From NCBI GenBank assembly GCA_905221605.1, contig CAJNDS010002648.1, positions 266,415 to 330,414 on the forward strand: a stretch of 64,000 bases of DNA, written 5' to 3'. Origin of the DNA: Symbiodinium natans. Lineage: Eukaryota > Sar > Dinophyceae > Suessiales > Symbiodiniaceae. Below the pieces are notes generated by a model. It saw only the letters and a program-made list of their open reading frames with translations. It was not told the DNA's origin and did no database searches. Both the position numbers and the translations under genes were made by a program. This document shows positions 28,312 through 41,500 of this stretch, piece after piece. Position 1 is the first letter of the stretch; the number at the start of each line of letters is the position of its first letter.

Positions 28312-31300
28312 GCTTCGTTTAGCGTTTAGCGTTTAGGGTTTAGGGTTTAGGGTTTAGGGTTTAGGGTTTAGGGTTTAGGGTTTAGGGTTCAGGGATCCAG
28401 AGTGGTTGGTTTCGAGCACTTTGGAACAAAAACCCGCGGCGTAGTAGGGCGACTTGCCATGGCCCAGCCCTGCGAGCCTGTTTTGCAAAATTTTTGAAGC
28501 CCGCCACAGAGCAAAGCGTGGTGGCTGGCAGTCGTTTCACCGATGTGGTGACCCCGGTGTGTAGTACCTCATTGGGTTTAGGGTTTAGGGGGGTTTTAGG
28601 GTTTAGGGTTTTTGGTTTGTACAGTTTGGGGTTTCGGGCGGCGGCTTCCGAAGAAGACTTATAGTTTCGAGCGAAAAAAAGCCCCCCCGCTGATGGCATA
28701 TCTCCGGGTGTTCCCGTGGATTTCGCATCGAGGTCGGCTCAACTTCTGCTGTTCTCCTCGTTGACAGCCTCAGGCCTTAGGCCCTAACCCAAAACCAAAC
28801 TCTAAACCCCAAACCCCAAACCCCAAACCCTAGACCCTAAACCCTAAACCCTAAACCCCAAACAGAACGGGCACAGATGAGAGATCTCCTGCGCCCAATC
28901 TGGAAGCAGCAGCGTGGCCAAAAAGTCCTCTTTCGCCTGCAGGGTCTTTCGGTTTGGGGTGTAGGATATAGCTCAGCGTGTGGGGGTTATTGTTGAGTTA
29001 CAAAGGGATTTGGGATCCCCCAAGCACCTAAACCCTGAGCCCTAATATTCAATCTGCCATGATTTTGCCAAGTCTTTGTTTTACTGGTCCAGGGGGGTCT
29101 AGGGGTGGTCACATTGTTTCCTGAATAGGTTCCTTTTCTTCTTCAAAGGGTTCTGAGGCATGGGCCCGTAGGTTTTAGGGTTTAGGGTTTAGGGTTTAGG
29201 GTCAAACACCGAAGGCCCCTCAACCCTCAACGTTAACGACGCGCCTCCGCCCGACCTCGGCTTAGAAGCTTAGCAGGCCCCACCCCTAGCCGAAACCCTG
29301 TAACCCTAAACCCTAGACCCTAAACCCTAAACCCTAAACCCTAAACCCTAAACCCTAAACCCTAGACCCCAAACCCTAGACCCCAAACCCCAAACCCCAA
29401 ACCCATAAGCTTGCTGCACAAGAGCTGACGCCGCGGAGCGCTCATGAACCTCGGCCATGGCGGCTGTGGCACAGGCTCCCAAATTGGTGGTTTCCGAGGG
29501 TTTAGGGTTTAGGGTTTAGGGTTTAGGGTTCAGGGTTTAGCGCTTAGGGAATCCTACTATTTGGGGGCCACTGGGTCTGTGTTAGGGGTCCCCTGTTTTC
29601 GTAAGCCCCCCGGATGAGTTTAGCTCCCAAATGGGTGTAGGCGCGCTTGCAACTTGCGCTTCTAGGGTTCAGGATTCAGGATTTAGGGTTCAGGGTTTAG
29701 GGCTTTCGGGTCGAGAGGTTCTGTTTTTTTTTTTTTTTTTTTTGTTGATTTTGTTTATTTTATGTTTTATGTTCATTTTTATTAATTGTTTATTGTTATT
29801 TTTTTTTATTTTTTTTGTGGGGGGTGGGTGAAGCCCAGGGCTTGGCAGCACCCCAAAACCCGCTAAATCCTCTAAACCCCTTCACCCCTTGACAGCTGCA
29901 TGGGTAGCAGCTGCTGCTGCTGCTGCTGCCCTAAACCCTAGACCCTAAACCCTAAACCCCAAACCCCCTAAAACCGTTCAAAGGTCCGAACATCGCAACG
30001 CAGGAGTGCTCCCTCAACCCCTGAACCCGAAGCCCTTTGGCCCAAGCGTTGGTGTACTGAGATCCCGGCATTCTCAGCCCTAATCCCTGAACACTAAAGC
30101 CTAAACCATCCCTAAACCCTAAACCCTAAACCCTAAACCCTAAACTCTAAATCCTAAGCCCCAAGCCCTAAACCCTAAACTTCTTTTGTGCCTTCGGAGG
30201 CAGAACCAGAACAGGTCTTGGAAGTGGCAGAGGCAAGGGCCTGGAGGGATGGGCTTCAGGTCCTTCGGATCAGCATCTTACCCTAAACCCTAAACCCTAA
30301 ACCCTAAACCCTAAGCCCTAAACCCTAAACCCCAAACCCTACGCCCTAAGCCCTAAACCCTAAACCCTAAACCCTAAACCCCAAACCCCAAACCTCAGCA
30401 AGCTGAACCCCAAACTTCGAACTTTCTCGGAAGGCCATCCTTTGCCCTTGAAGTCAAAATCCTAAACCCTCAGCACCAAATTTGCAGTCAGTGGGTTCAG
30501 GGCCTTAGGGCCCACTAGCTTAGGGTCTTAGGGTTTCAAGGGGTTAGGGCTTTCGCCTGCGCTGTTGTTTTTCATGCAAGCTTAGGTCTTCAGGGTAAGA
30601 AAGTGGGTATAGGGTTTAGGGTTTAGGGTTTAGGGTTTGGGGTTTAGGGTTTAGCTGATGGGCCGACTCTGCGAGCCCTAATCCCGAGTCCCTGAACAGT
30701 CTCCCCACCTGCTTCTCTGGTGGCCAGGCCCCTGGGAGCTCGCACGCCCCAACAAAAGGCCGGAGGATGTTAAATGGGGGTGAGACTCTTCTATCAGTAG
30801 TCCAGCTCGAAGGGTTTGGGGTTCAGGGTTTGGGGGTTGGCCTTTGAGGGCTTCTTTGGGGCTTCAAACGCTGGCGCAGGGCTTCTCGCTGCTTCAATAG
30901 AGTTTAGAGTTTGCAAGCGGCACTGCGACAGAAACTTCTTTCCCAGTCTGTGCGTTCTCGGCACAAATGAGCCTGTGTACGGTGAACTCTGCAACCAACC
31001 CTAAACACTAAACTCTACCTCAACCACAACTGCTAAACCCCCAAAGGGAAGGAATATCGCAGCTTAGCTGGAGCGAGCGCCTTGTGGCGTTTCACGCCCG
31101 AACGAGCGAGCACCCAGCTGGCCCGAAACCCAAAGCCCTCAACACTAAACCTCAACCGTAGGCTCACCCTAACCCCGAGAGCCTAAACCCTAAACCCTGA
31201 ACCTTGAACCCTGAACCCCAAACCCTAGACCCTAAACCCTAAACCCCAAACCCTAAACCCTAAACCCCAAACCCTAAACCCTAAACCCTAAACCCTAAAC

Positions 31301-33890
31301 CCTAAACCCTAAACCCTAAACCCTAAACTGTGCTCCTCGGAGTCGCCCTGAAGACTTGGGCCTCCAAAGCCCAAGCCCCAAGCAAACCCGAGGGCATTAG
31401 GGTGCTTAGGGCTTTTAGGGTTTAGGGTTTAGGGTTTAGGGTTTAGGGTTTAGGGTTTAGGGTTTAGGGTTTAGGGTTAGGGTTAGGGAGGGCTTTTAGG
31501 GTTTAGGGCTTTTCGGGTTTAGGGCTTTTAGGGTTTAGGGCTTTAGGGTTTAGGGACTTAGGGTACAGGGTTTGGGGCTTAAGTTGTTTGGGGTGCCTCG
31601 GTTTTTTTTTTGGGATCTTAAGGTGTTTAGAGGGTGTTGGGTTTTTTGAGTGTTACGGCTGGTTAGGGTTTTTCGGGTGTCTAGGTTTTAGGGAGTTGAA
31701 GATTTATCTTTTCTTGTATTGTTGGACTGAAATAAGGCTTTTGGGGTTTAGGGTGTAGGGTTTAGGGAACCACAAGCCCTAAGCTAAACGCCCGCACCTG
31801 CGAGTTTCCGCAAGGAACCCTGGCACATGAGATCCTCTATGGCAACAGCAAGGATGTGAAACTCCGGGCACAGGAGACTAAGGGATATAGGGAGGGACCC
31901 CTAGAAGGGACCCTTAATCCTATTCCCCTATATGACGCCTAATTGACCCTCATATATACCTATATACCTAAGTCGCCCCAATGTAGCCCCCAAGGGGGTT
32001 CGAGGGGTTAGGGTGTTGGGGCTTTGTGGCGTCCGTGGGGGTTGATGGCTTGCTGGGGACTCTCAGGGCTCAGGGTTGAGGAGGCTTCGGGTTCAGGAGT
32101 TTAGGGTTTAGGGCTTAGGGTTTAGGGTTTAGGGTTCAGGAGTTTCGGGTTTAGGGCCCTTAAACCCGAAACCCTGAAGCATAAACCTTGGACTCCACTT
32201 CCCCGCCCCTTTGTGGCTGAAGGCCTGAGGTTTGATGGGGTTTGCAGCTTCGGGTTACGGTTTAGGGTTTAGGATTTAGGGTTTAGGGTTTGAGGTTCAG
32301 GGTTTGAGGGTTTAGTCTTTAGGGCCGCAGGATTTCTTTGGGCCAAGGAGAATGCTTCAGTGCTTCCGGGCTGATGTCGGGGCTTAGGGGATTTAGGGTT
32401 CTGGCGGCTCTGGAGCCTTAGGGTTTAGGGTTTAGGGTTTAGGGTTCTAGGGTTTAGGGTTCTAGGGGTTTGGGGGCAGCTTTCTTCGCAGGACTGGGCG
32501 TACCTATGCAGCCAGGACCTGACTGCTGCACTGCTCGAGATCTTGGATTTGACGCTTGGCCAAAGAGGGTTGAGGGCTTCAGGGTTTTGGGGCTTTGGGG
32601 TTTTGGAGTTTTAGGGCTGTAGGGTTCTGGGATTGCAGGTTCACAACTGTAGCGAGTACTTTCATCTAGAAGCGTAGCCATTTGTGCTAGGCGTGGTACT
32701 GAGGCGGTGCTGCAATTTCCTTGTCTGTTTCTGCGGCTCAGACTCCAATCAAAGGCCTCGAGCCAAGTTTCCGACCTGAGGTCCCATGAGGGTCTTCCAC
32801 TTCGAGGGTTTTGGCCTTGAACTACAGCCCCCAAAACCCCCCTCAACCTTAAACCCTCAAACCTAAACCTTGAATCCCCTAAACCCTCAGCCCTATAAAC
32901 CTTCAACCTTAAACCCCAAACCCCAAACCCCAAGCCCCAAACCCCAAACCCCAAACCCTAACCCCGAACCCCGAACCCCAAACCCCAAACCCCAAACCCC
33001 AAACCCCAAACCCTAAACCCTAAACCCTAAACCCTAAACCCCAAACCCCAAACCCTAAACCCTAAACCCCAAACCCTAAACCCTAAACCCCAAGCCCCAA
33101 ACCCTAAACCCTAAACCCGAGAAGCCATGCTCGAGGATCTTCCGGCTGGCGGGTCTACCCCAAGCTGTGGTGGCCGACCATCTGGAGGCCGGGGAGGGTG
33201 TAGGGGGGTTTAGGGTTTAGGGTTTAGGGTTTAGGGTGCGGGGTATATAGGGTTTAGGGTTTAGGGTTTGGGGTTAGGGTTTAGGGTTTAGGGTTTTAGG
33301 GTCTATTTAGGGTTTGGGGTTAGGGTTTAGCGTGTAGGGTTTAGGGTTTTTTCAGGCTTGGGGCTTGGGAACGTTGAGGGCGTAGGGCTTGGGCCTGAAT
33401 CCTAAAGCACCGCTACCTCCCAAACCTAGTCAAGCGTCCTGACACACACACACACACAGCCCAAAATTCAGATTATTCAAGTGAACATAGGGCCCTGCAT
33501 TACGCGTGCAGGACTTGGATGTTGGTCAAAGTGCTGAGGTTTCGAAGAAGCTGGAGTTTAGGGCTTAGGGTTGTGGCCTAAACCCCTAAAACCCCTACAC
33601 CCCTAAACCCCTAAGTCCTTAGACCCTTGAAACCATACACCCCTGAATCCCTGACACCCTACACGCCTAAACCCTACATCCCTAGACCCGAAAGCCCTAC
33701 ACCCCTAAATCCCTGAAACCTTGCACCCCTAAACCCCGAAAAAAACCCCCCCCAGCCCTACACCCCGACAGCCCCTCATCCCTAAACCCCTAAAACCCTA
33801 CACCCCTAACTAAAACCCCTCGACCCATGCATCATTCGGACTAGCAGGAAGATCCTGCCAAGATGGTGTTTGCCGGCTGCAAGCAAGGGG

Positions 33891-33937
<47 letters not shown>

Positions 33938-36900
33938 ACCCTGCACCCTAAACCCTAAACCCTAAACCCTAAAACCTAAACCCTAAAACCTAAACCCTAA
34001 ACCCTAAACCCTAAACCATGAATGCAGCAAGAGGCGAGGGCATGGGCTAGAGGGTACAGGGGTATGAGGTTTGGGGGTTTGTGGGCCCCTATACCCTCAA
34101 CCCTAGAACATTAGGGTTTAGGGCTAGGGTTTAGGGGTTTAGGGTTTAAGGGTTTAAGGGTTTAAGGGTTTAAGGGTTTAAGGGTTTAAGGGTTTAAGGG
34201 TTTAAGGGTTTAAGGGTTTCAGGGTTTAGGGGTTTAGGGGTTTAGGGGTTTAGGGGTTTAGGGGTTTAGGGGTTTAGGGGTTTAGGGGTTCTGAGACGGC
34301 AGTGGTGGGTCAGGTGGGGTGTACAGTCTACAGAGCCATGCAGGATGCAAGTAGGGTTCGGCTGGGGGCAATCATGTACGTTCGGCCTTGGGATTCGGTT
34401 GAAGGGTGTATTTGGGGTTTAGGGATTTGTGGCTCCAAGCCCTACGCCCTAAACCCCAAACTCTCCTTGAAGCTTGGAACCTGAACCTTATCCCCTCCTA
34501 AGGCTGAGAAGCACCCCAAGTGCCCCTTTAGGGTTTAGGGTTTAGGCACAGTCCTATCTGAGGATCCAGCTGCCACAGTGGGTGAAGTCGAACAACCTCG
34601 ATCCTTCCATCTACCCCTTGCTCCCCAGCCGCTCGGCCACAGTCCTGGTTGGGGTTTAGGGGTTTGGGTTCAGGGTTTAGGTTTTAGGGTTAGGGTTCAG
34701 GGTTTCGGTTTCAGGGTTTAAGGCTTAGGGTTTAGGGTTTAGGGTGTATGTAGAGCATAGGGTTTAGGGTGGGTTTGGGCTTTGAGCCCAACCGGGAGGC
34801 AGGAGGAACGATACTGAGACTGTGTGGGAGCTCGTCTTGATGCCCTACAGCAAACCCTAGAGCCAAGCCCCCTAACCCTAAACCCTAAACCCTAAACCCT
34901 AAACCCTAAACCCTAAACCCTGAACCCTAAACCCTAAACCCTAAACCCCAAACCCCAAACCCTAAACCCCAAACCCCAAACCCCCAAACCCCCAAACCCC
35001 AAACTTCAACTCGCCAGCCCAGGCATCTCTCAGAGCAAGCGGTCGGTGTCGAACTTGGAGAAGTTCATCTCCCAGGGCATCGGCGAGCAGAGCCTTGACC
35101 TCTCGAAGATGAAGGGACGCGTGCTTAGGGTGCAGGCTGAAGGCTGCATCCTGAAGCCTGAGGCCTAAACCCTAAACCCTAAACCCTAAACCCTAAACCC
35201 TAAACCCTAAACCCTAAACCCTAAACCCTAAACCCTAAACCCTAAACCCTAAACCCTAAACCCTAAACCCTAAACTCAGCATTCAACTCTAAGCCCGAGA
35301 CGCAGCGCTTTGGACCCTCAACCGTGCAAACCCAACACTTTCAAGCCCGAAACAGGAACTTTTGATGCAAGACCTGAGGTTTGGGACTGTCCCCCACAAA
35401 GCCTCCGAACCCTAAACCCTAGACCCTAAACCCTAAACCCTAAACCCTAAACCCTAAACCCTAAACCCTAAACCCTAAACCCTAAACCCTAGACCCTAGA
35501 CCCTAGACCCTAAACCGAAAGGCCCTAAATCCGAAACCCTCAGCCCAAGAGTTTTTCTACGACTAAAGATCCTGGCTCCCCGAACCCCTGAACCCTAAAC
35601 CCTAAACCCTAAACCCTAAACCCTAAACCCTAAACCCTAAACCCTAAACCCTAAACCCTCAGCCCCTGAACCCTGAACCCTAAACCTTCTACGCTAAGCT
35701 TAGACCCTAAACTTAAACCCTGAACCCTGAACCCTAAACCCTAAACCCTAAACCCTAAACCCTAAACCCTAAACCCTAAACCCTAAACCTCAAACCCGAA
35801 CCCCACACCCCGAACTTTACAGCGCGCCTCAGGAATGGAGCTGCACTTCTCGAGAGCCAGCTTGTGGTACTTTGGGTGCAAATGCGGAGTCTCGGGATCC
35901 TTGGGTAAGGCGGAGGGTTTAGGGTTTAGGGTTTAGGGTTCAGGGTTCAGGGTTTAGGGTTTAGGGTTTGGGGCTTAGGGTTTAGGGCTAATTCAGGTGT
36001 GGATGTACCACGCATGCCAGGAAGTTCACAGTTGTAGGCTCTCCAAACCGACTCTGCCCCGAAAGCCCTTGAATCCTAAACCCTAAACCCTTCAGAATTT
36101 GTACTTCTTGAAGTTCCGTGGAAGAGAGGAGTCTAGGGGTTTGGGGTTTAGGGTTTGCGGGTTTAGGGTGTAGGGTTTAGCGTTTAGGGCGTGGGGTTCA
36201 GGGTTTAGGTCTCATGTCTCAACAGGAGAAGGCTACAGTTGAGAACGGCACACATTCTTCCGTCTTGGCCTGGTATACAGCAGTTCGCTTCTACCAAGCC
36301 ACTGGTCGGAGTTCATTGGGGAGCTTCTGCCTCGAATTCGGTCTGGGGATGAGAGGGCGGAAGGTTTACACGCGTCCCAAGCCCTCAAACCCAAAGCCCT
36401 GAACCCTAAACCCTGACCCTAAACCCAAAAACCCAAACCGAAAAACCCAAAAACCCAAAAACCCAAAAACCCAAAAACCCAAAAACCCAAAAACCCAAAA
36501 ACCCAAAAACCCAAAAACCCAAAAACCCAAAAACCCAAAAACCCAAAAACCCAAAAACCCAAAAACCCAAAAACCCAAAAACCCAAAACCCTCAACCCTA
36601 AACCCTAACGCCTGAGACTGATTCAAGGCGTCCCTGACCCGGTGGCTTTTGATCCTGCCCAATGCGCGACTGAGCTGTGATCAGAGGTGAATCTAAGAAC
36701 TACTCAACATACCCCTTGGGCTCAGGGGTATGGTAAAATCTTCCCTTAAACTCCCCCATATTCTCCCTTTTATGGGCTAAGGGGTATGGGTTTGGGGTAT
36801 GGTGAATCATTCTTAGAGTGAAAGGCCAGGAGGAATGCTGAGGTTGAGGGCTTGGGGTTTGGGGGTTTAGGGCCCCACAGCGCACCCTTCTGGAGGGTTT

Positions 36901-38530
36901 AGGGTTTAGGGTTTAGGGTTTAGGGTTTCGGGTTCAGGGTTTCGGGTTCAGGGTTTCGGGTTTAGGGTTTAGGGTTTAGGGTGAAGGGAAGCCCTGAAAC
37001 CCTGAAGCCGACAAGCGCTCAGTCCAAGCCCGGGGCCCGAAGGCTAGAACCAGCGGTGCTGGGGTGGGAGGTTTCGCGCCACACGCGCATTGCCTGAAGA
37101 ATCTTGCAGCTACGTAGGCCTACCTCTACTTCGCTGGCCAACTCCTAAACCCGAAACCCCTAAGCCCTGAACCCTAATTGCTAAGCCCTACACCCTAAAC
37201 TCACTTTGTTGTTTCGCAGCTCCGCTGCTTTGATCCTAGGTAGGATAAGGGGGACCCTTAAAAGGGAACCCTTCTTAACCCTCTTCTGCCAAGGCTTGGA
37301 TCAGCGGGTAGTGGGTTCAGGGGTTTAGGGTTTAGGGTTTAGGGGTTTTGAGCTCTGGTTCTCAGGAAGGATTCGTTTTGGGGATTTAGGGTTTCAGGGT
37401 TCAGGACGTACAGGGTGGACAGCTCGGACCCCTGAACCAACACCTCGTTGTCCTTTCTGAGGCAGATCCGGTCTGTGCGGCATGTGGCGACGGTGGCAGC
37501 GCTTGCAGTTGCTGAGGTCGGGATGGCAGCACGAGGGCCGAGTGATACACGTTGGCTTGCTGAAGCTCTAAACCCTAAACCCCAAACTCAACCCTAAACC
37601 CTAAACCCTAAACCCTAAACCCTAAACCCTAAACCCTAAACCCTAAACCCTAAACCCTCAACCCTAAACCCTAAACCCTAAACCCTAAACCCTAAACCCT
37701 AAACCCTAAACCCTAAACCCTAAACCCTGAAACTCAATCCTAAGCCCTAAGCTTAAACCCAAACCCTAATCCGCCAGAGGCCCGAAACGGAGGCCCGAAG
37801 CCTCAACCCCTAAACCCTAAACCCTAAACCCTAAACCCTAAACCCTAAATCCATAACCCATAAACCCCAGGCGCTGGGCTACCAGGTCGAAGCGCTCCGC
37901 TGCTGGGCGCGCGGTTCAATGTTTCAGGGTTTTGGGGTTTGGGGCTGAGGGTTTAGGGTTTAGGGTTTAGGGTTTAGGGTTTAGGGGTTTAGGGCTGAGG
38001 GTTCTGGGTCTGGAGTGGTTGGAGTTCTTGGGCTTGTATAGATCATATACGTAATAAAAACAATCGAAGGAATGTATAGCTGTGGACACAGAGGCAGAGA
38101 GAGAGGGAGAGAACAGACAGAGGGCGACAGAGAGTCTCTGGTTGTTGTTACACTATTAGGCGGGGGATTGCTCTCTCTAACGTCAGACAGCAGTTCCCCT
38201 ATGTTCTTTCTGTGTCACGCCGACCTCAAGATGTGATGCACGGGCGCGCCAAGCGCGCCTAGCGCGCTGTGGTCAGGTCCAACTTCTCTTGCCTCCAAGC
38301 CCAGCAGAAGAGTAAGGAGAGCAAGAAGAGTAAGAAGAATAAGAACAGTAAGTAGAGCAAGAAGAGCAAGAAGAGCAAGAAGAGGTAAGAAGAGTAAAAA
38401 GAGTAAGAAGAGTTCTGAAGAGTAAGAAGAGCAAGAAGAGTAAGGAGAGTAAGAAGATGCAGCGGAAGAAGAGAGTACGGGGCTTGGGGCTGCGGCCAGG
38501 GGGAATTTAGTGGCACTATCAGCATGGTAG

Positions 38531-38566
<36 letters not shown>

Positions 38567-41500
38567 CCATCATCATGATTATAAGGCCTACGGGGGGTCT
38601 TGAGTTCGGTGGGTAGCTTCCTCAAAGCTCCTAGAGAAGACATGGCAAAGCCAGAATCCTCAAGCTCCCCCTGCAGCCGACGCACATGACCCAAAGCCAC
38701 CCAAATCGATTTCGAGACCGATGATGATTTCCCCTAAGCCCTGGTTGTGAGCTTCTTTGAGGATTTGTGCAGTCAACCCTAGCACCGTTGGGTCCCTGAT
38801 AAGCCCTATGGACCCCGAAACCCCGGTCATGCTGCACATGACAGAACGCCCACGTTCCCGAAGGGGTTTCTCCCAAACGCGGCCTTTCCCTCTTCCACCT
38901 TCCAGACTTCAGAAGCGTCCGATCCCCAAAGCGCCTGTAGCAAGGACGCAGCCACGACACCCTCGAGCGCCAGCTAAGCAGCCTGGCCACTGCACGGCCA
39001 TCAGGTAGATCGCGGCAGGCGCGGCAGGTCGGTTTGAGATATGGGAGGGTTCACAAGTTAGGTCCTCGCCAGAATCACCGTCTTCTTAGCCACCGCTGTA
39101 TGTACCCTACATCTGCCTGGAATTGCCCATGATCCTCAGAATTCTGTGCCCTTTTGGATGCCCTCAACTCCAGCGAATGTTGAATCCCTGAAACCCTCTT
39201 CAACCCCGTTAGACCCCCACTTACATACCGCCTGGGTTGACCCTAAAACCTCTACCCTAAATCCTAAGCCCAAGCCCGAAGAACCCTAAGATTGCAGAGG
39301 GCTGCTGGGGCTTAGAGTTCGGGGTGAGGGTTTACGGTAAGCCCAAAACCCTAAAACCTTCAACCCCTCGCATCCCCCAAAGAGGTAGGTCTTCGATCCT
39401 AGTGCGTATCCCTGTACGAGCGAGGGATTGGGACCCCGCAAACCCCAAACCCCAAACCCTAAGTTAAGTTCTAAGCCCTAAGCCCTAAACCCCAAACGCT
39501 AAACCCCAAACCCAAACCCGAAACCCTAAACCCCAAACCCTAAACCCTAAACCCCAAACCCTAAACCCTAAACCCCAAACCCTAAACCCTAAACCCTTTT
39601 CTTGGGCAGGAGCAGCAGCTGAAGCGGGATGCAGCGTGGCCGCAGTTTGGAGAGGCTCAGGGCGAGATTTAGTGTTCTGGGTTGAGCCCTACAGGGCTTA
39701 ATTCTGGCATTTAGGTTTAGGTCTTAACGAGGATTTAGGTTTCAGGGCTTGGGGTTTGGGGCTTAAGTTTGGCATGTCGGGTTTAGGGCTTAGCTTGGAT
39801 TGAGGGTTTAGGGCAACTCACCGCGCAGCGGCAGGAGCTGTGGAAATGGCATCCCACCGCATCCAAGGGTAGCTGGGGTCGGCCGGGATCGCAGGCATTT
39901 CGTTGACCAACAGCCAGAGAGGCATGTTGGTTCTTTTGTTTTTCCCCACCCTGTGCTTGCGCAGGGGTCCACCCATTCTTTGCCTATAACCCGAGCTAGG
40001 CCTCCAGAGCTTCAGGGTGTTCAGGCACCCTCTAAGCAGGCCGCGTGGGAATTCATGGCCCAATTTAGGGCCCTAAACCCTAAATCCTAAACTACCCTCA
40101 ACCCTACGCCCTAAACAACCCCCCCCCTCCCCCCAAGACGCATCCTTAGCCCGACAGCAAGCCGACAGCAGAGGTGGCCGCCGCGGCCAGTCACACTAAG
40201 GACGGTTTAGGGTTTACGGTTTAGGGTTGAGGGCTTAGGGTTTGGGATTTTGGTTGTTGTTTGCTTGTAAGGGATTCCTGCGGGCGGGTCTGTGGGCTGA
40301 GGGCCAACATCCTGGTGTCGTATGGTGGCCCTAAACCCTAAACCCTAAACCCTAAACCCTAAACCCTAAACCCTAAACCCTAAACCCTAAACCCTAAACC
40401 CTAAACCCTAAACCCTAAACCCTAAACCCTAAACCCTAAACCCTAAACCCTAAACGAAGCAGGAGATGGGCGTGGCCCGCAACCAGCTTCTTGAAACCAT
40501 CGTGCCGCTCCGCAGCCGCCCCTGGGCCCTCAAAGGGGTCTGAGGGCTTGAAGCTTTACACCCCGAAGCCCCAACCCCCCCCCAAACCCGATAAACCCCC
40601 TAAACCCCCCTAAACCCCCCTGAACCCCCCTAAAGCCGTCTAAACCCCCCTAAACCCCCTAAACCCCCTAAACCCCCTAAACCCCCTAAACCCCCTAAAC
40701 CCCCCAAACCCCATAAACCTCCTAAACCCCTTAAATCCGGGGTTCCAGGATGTAGGGTTTTGTAGGGTTTAGGGTTTGTAGGGTTTAGGGTTAGGGGTTA
40801 GGGTTTAGGGTTTAGGGTTTAGGCTTTGTAGGGTTTTGGGTTTGTAGAGTTTCGGGTTTTGGGTTTAGGGTTCAACGTTTAGGGTTACGGGGTTTTAGGC
40901 TTCATAGGGCTTTAGGGTTTCAGGGTTTTCGGCTTTTCAGGTTTAGACGATTAGAGCATCCAAATCCGACAGTTTCGAAGGTTTCGAGCGTTTTGGTGTT
41001 TCGGCCTCTTTTGCAGTTTTGGACCCTGAAGAGTTTGGAGTTGGTATGTTAGTCCTCTGAAGGCGTGAGCTCTCAACCCGACGCCCTCTAAACGCTAAAG
41101 GCTCAAAAGACTCTGCACGCCGCAAACACACTCAAGCCCCAAACCCTAAACCCTAAACCCTAAAAAACCTTCAACCCTCAACACAGCCCCTCCGGTCAAG
41201 GCGACATCAGCGAGGTGGTTCGTGTCTACACCTTGAATGCCATCGAGCGCTTAATGAGAGCTTCCCCTGACGCTGGGCTTCTTCGTCGTCTTGTTCTTGC
41301 GCTGCTTCTGCGTCAGTTTTGGTACAGCTTATTGCTAGCATTCTGAAACTTTGAAGATGACGACTTGGTGGTCTACAAAGTCCAACATGCTGCCAGGGAG
41401 TAGGCGGTCGTGCTAAGTTGCAGCGGGCGAGTTCCGGAAGGATGCGTCTGAACGGTGCGGGCGGTTTGGGGGCTAGGGTTTAGGGTTTAGGGTTAAGGGT

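Noticed and set aside
32454-32954. 166-codon - strand frame
   Set aside because: Much of it translates CCCCAAA repeat and it overlaps the better supported + strand exon at 32492.
36366-36662. 98-codon - strand frame of repeated FLGFWVFG
   Set aside because: It is the translation of the CCCAAAAA array and has no independent coding signal.
38215-38700. 161-codon - strand frame with poly-His and Leu/Ser runs
   Set aside because: It reads through GAT and AAGAGTAAG microsatellites, so its open state reflects repeat composition.
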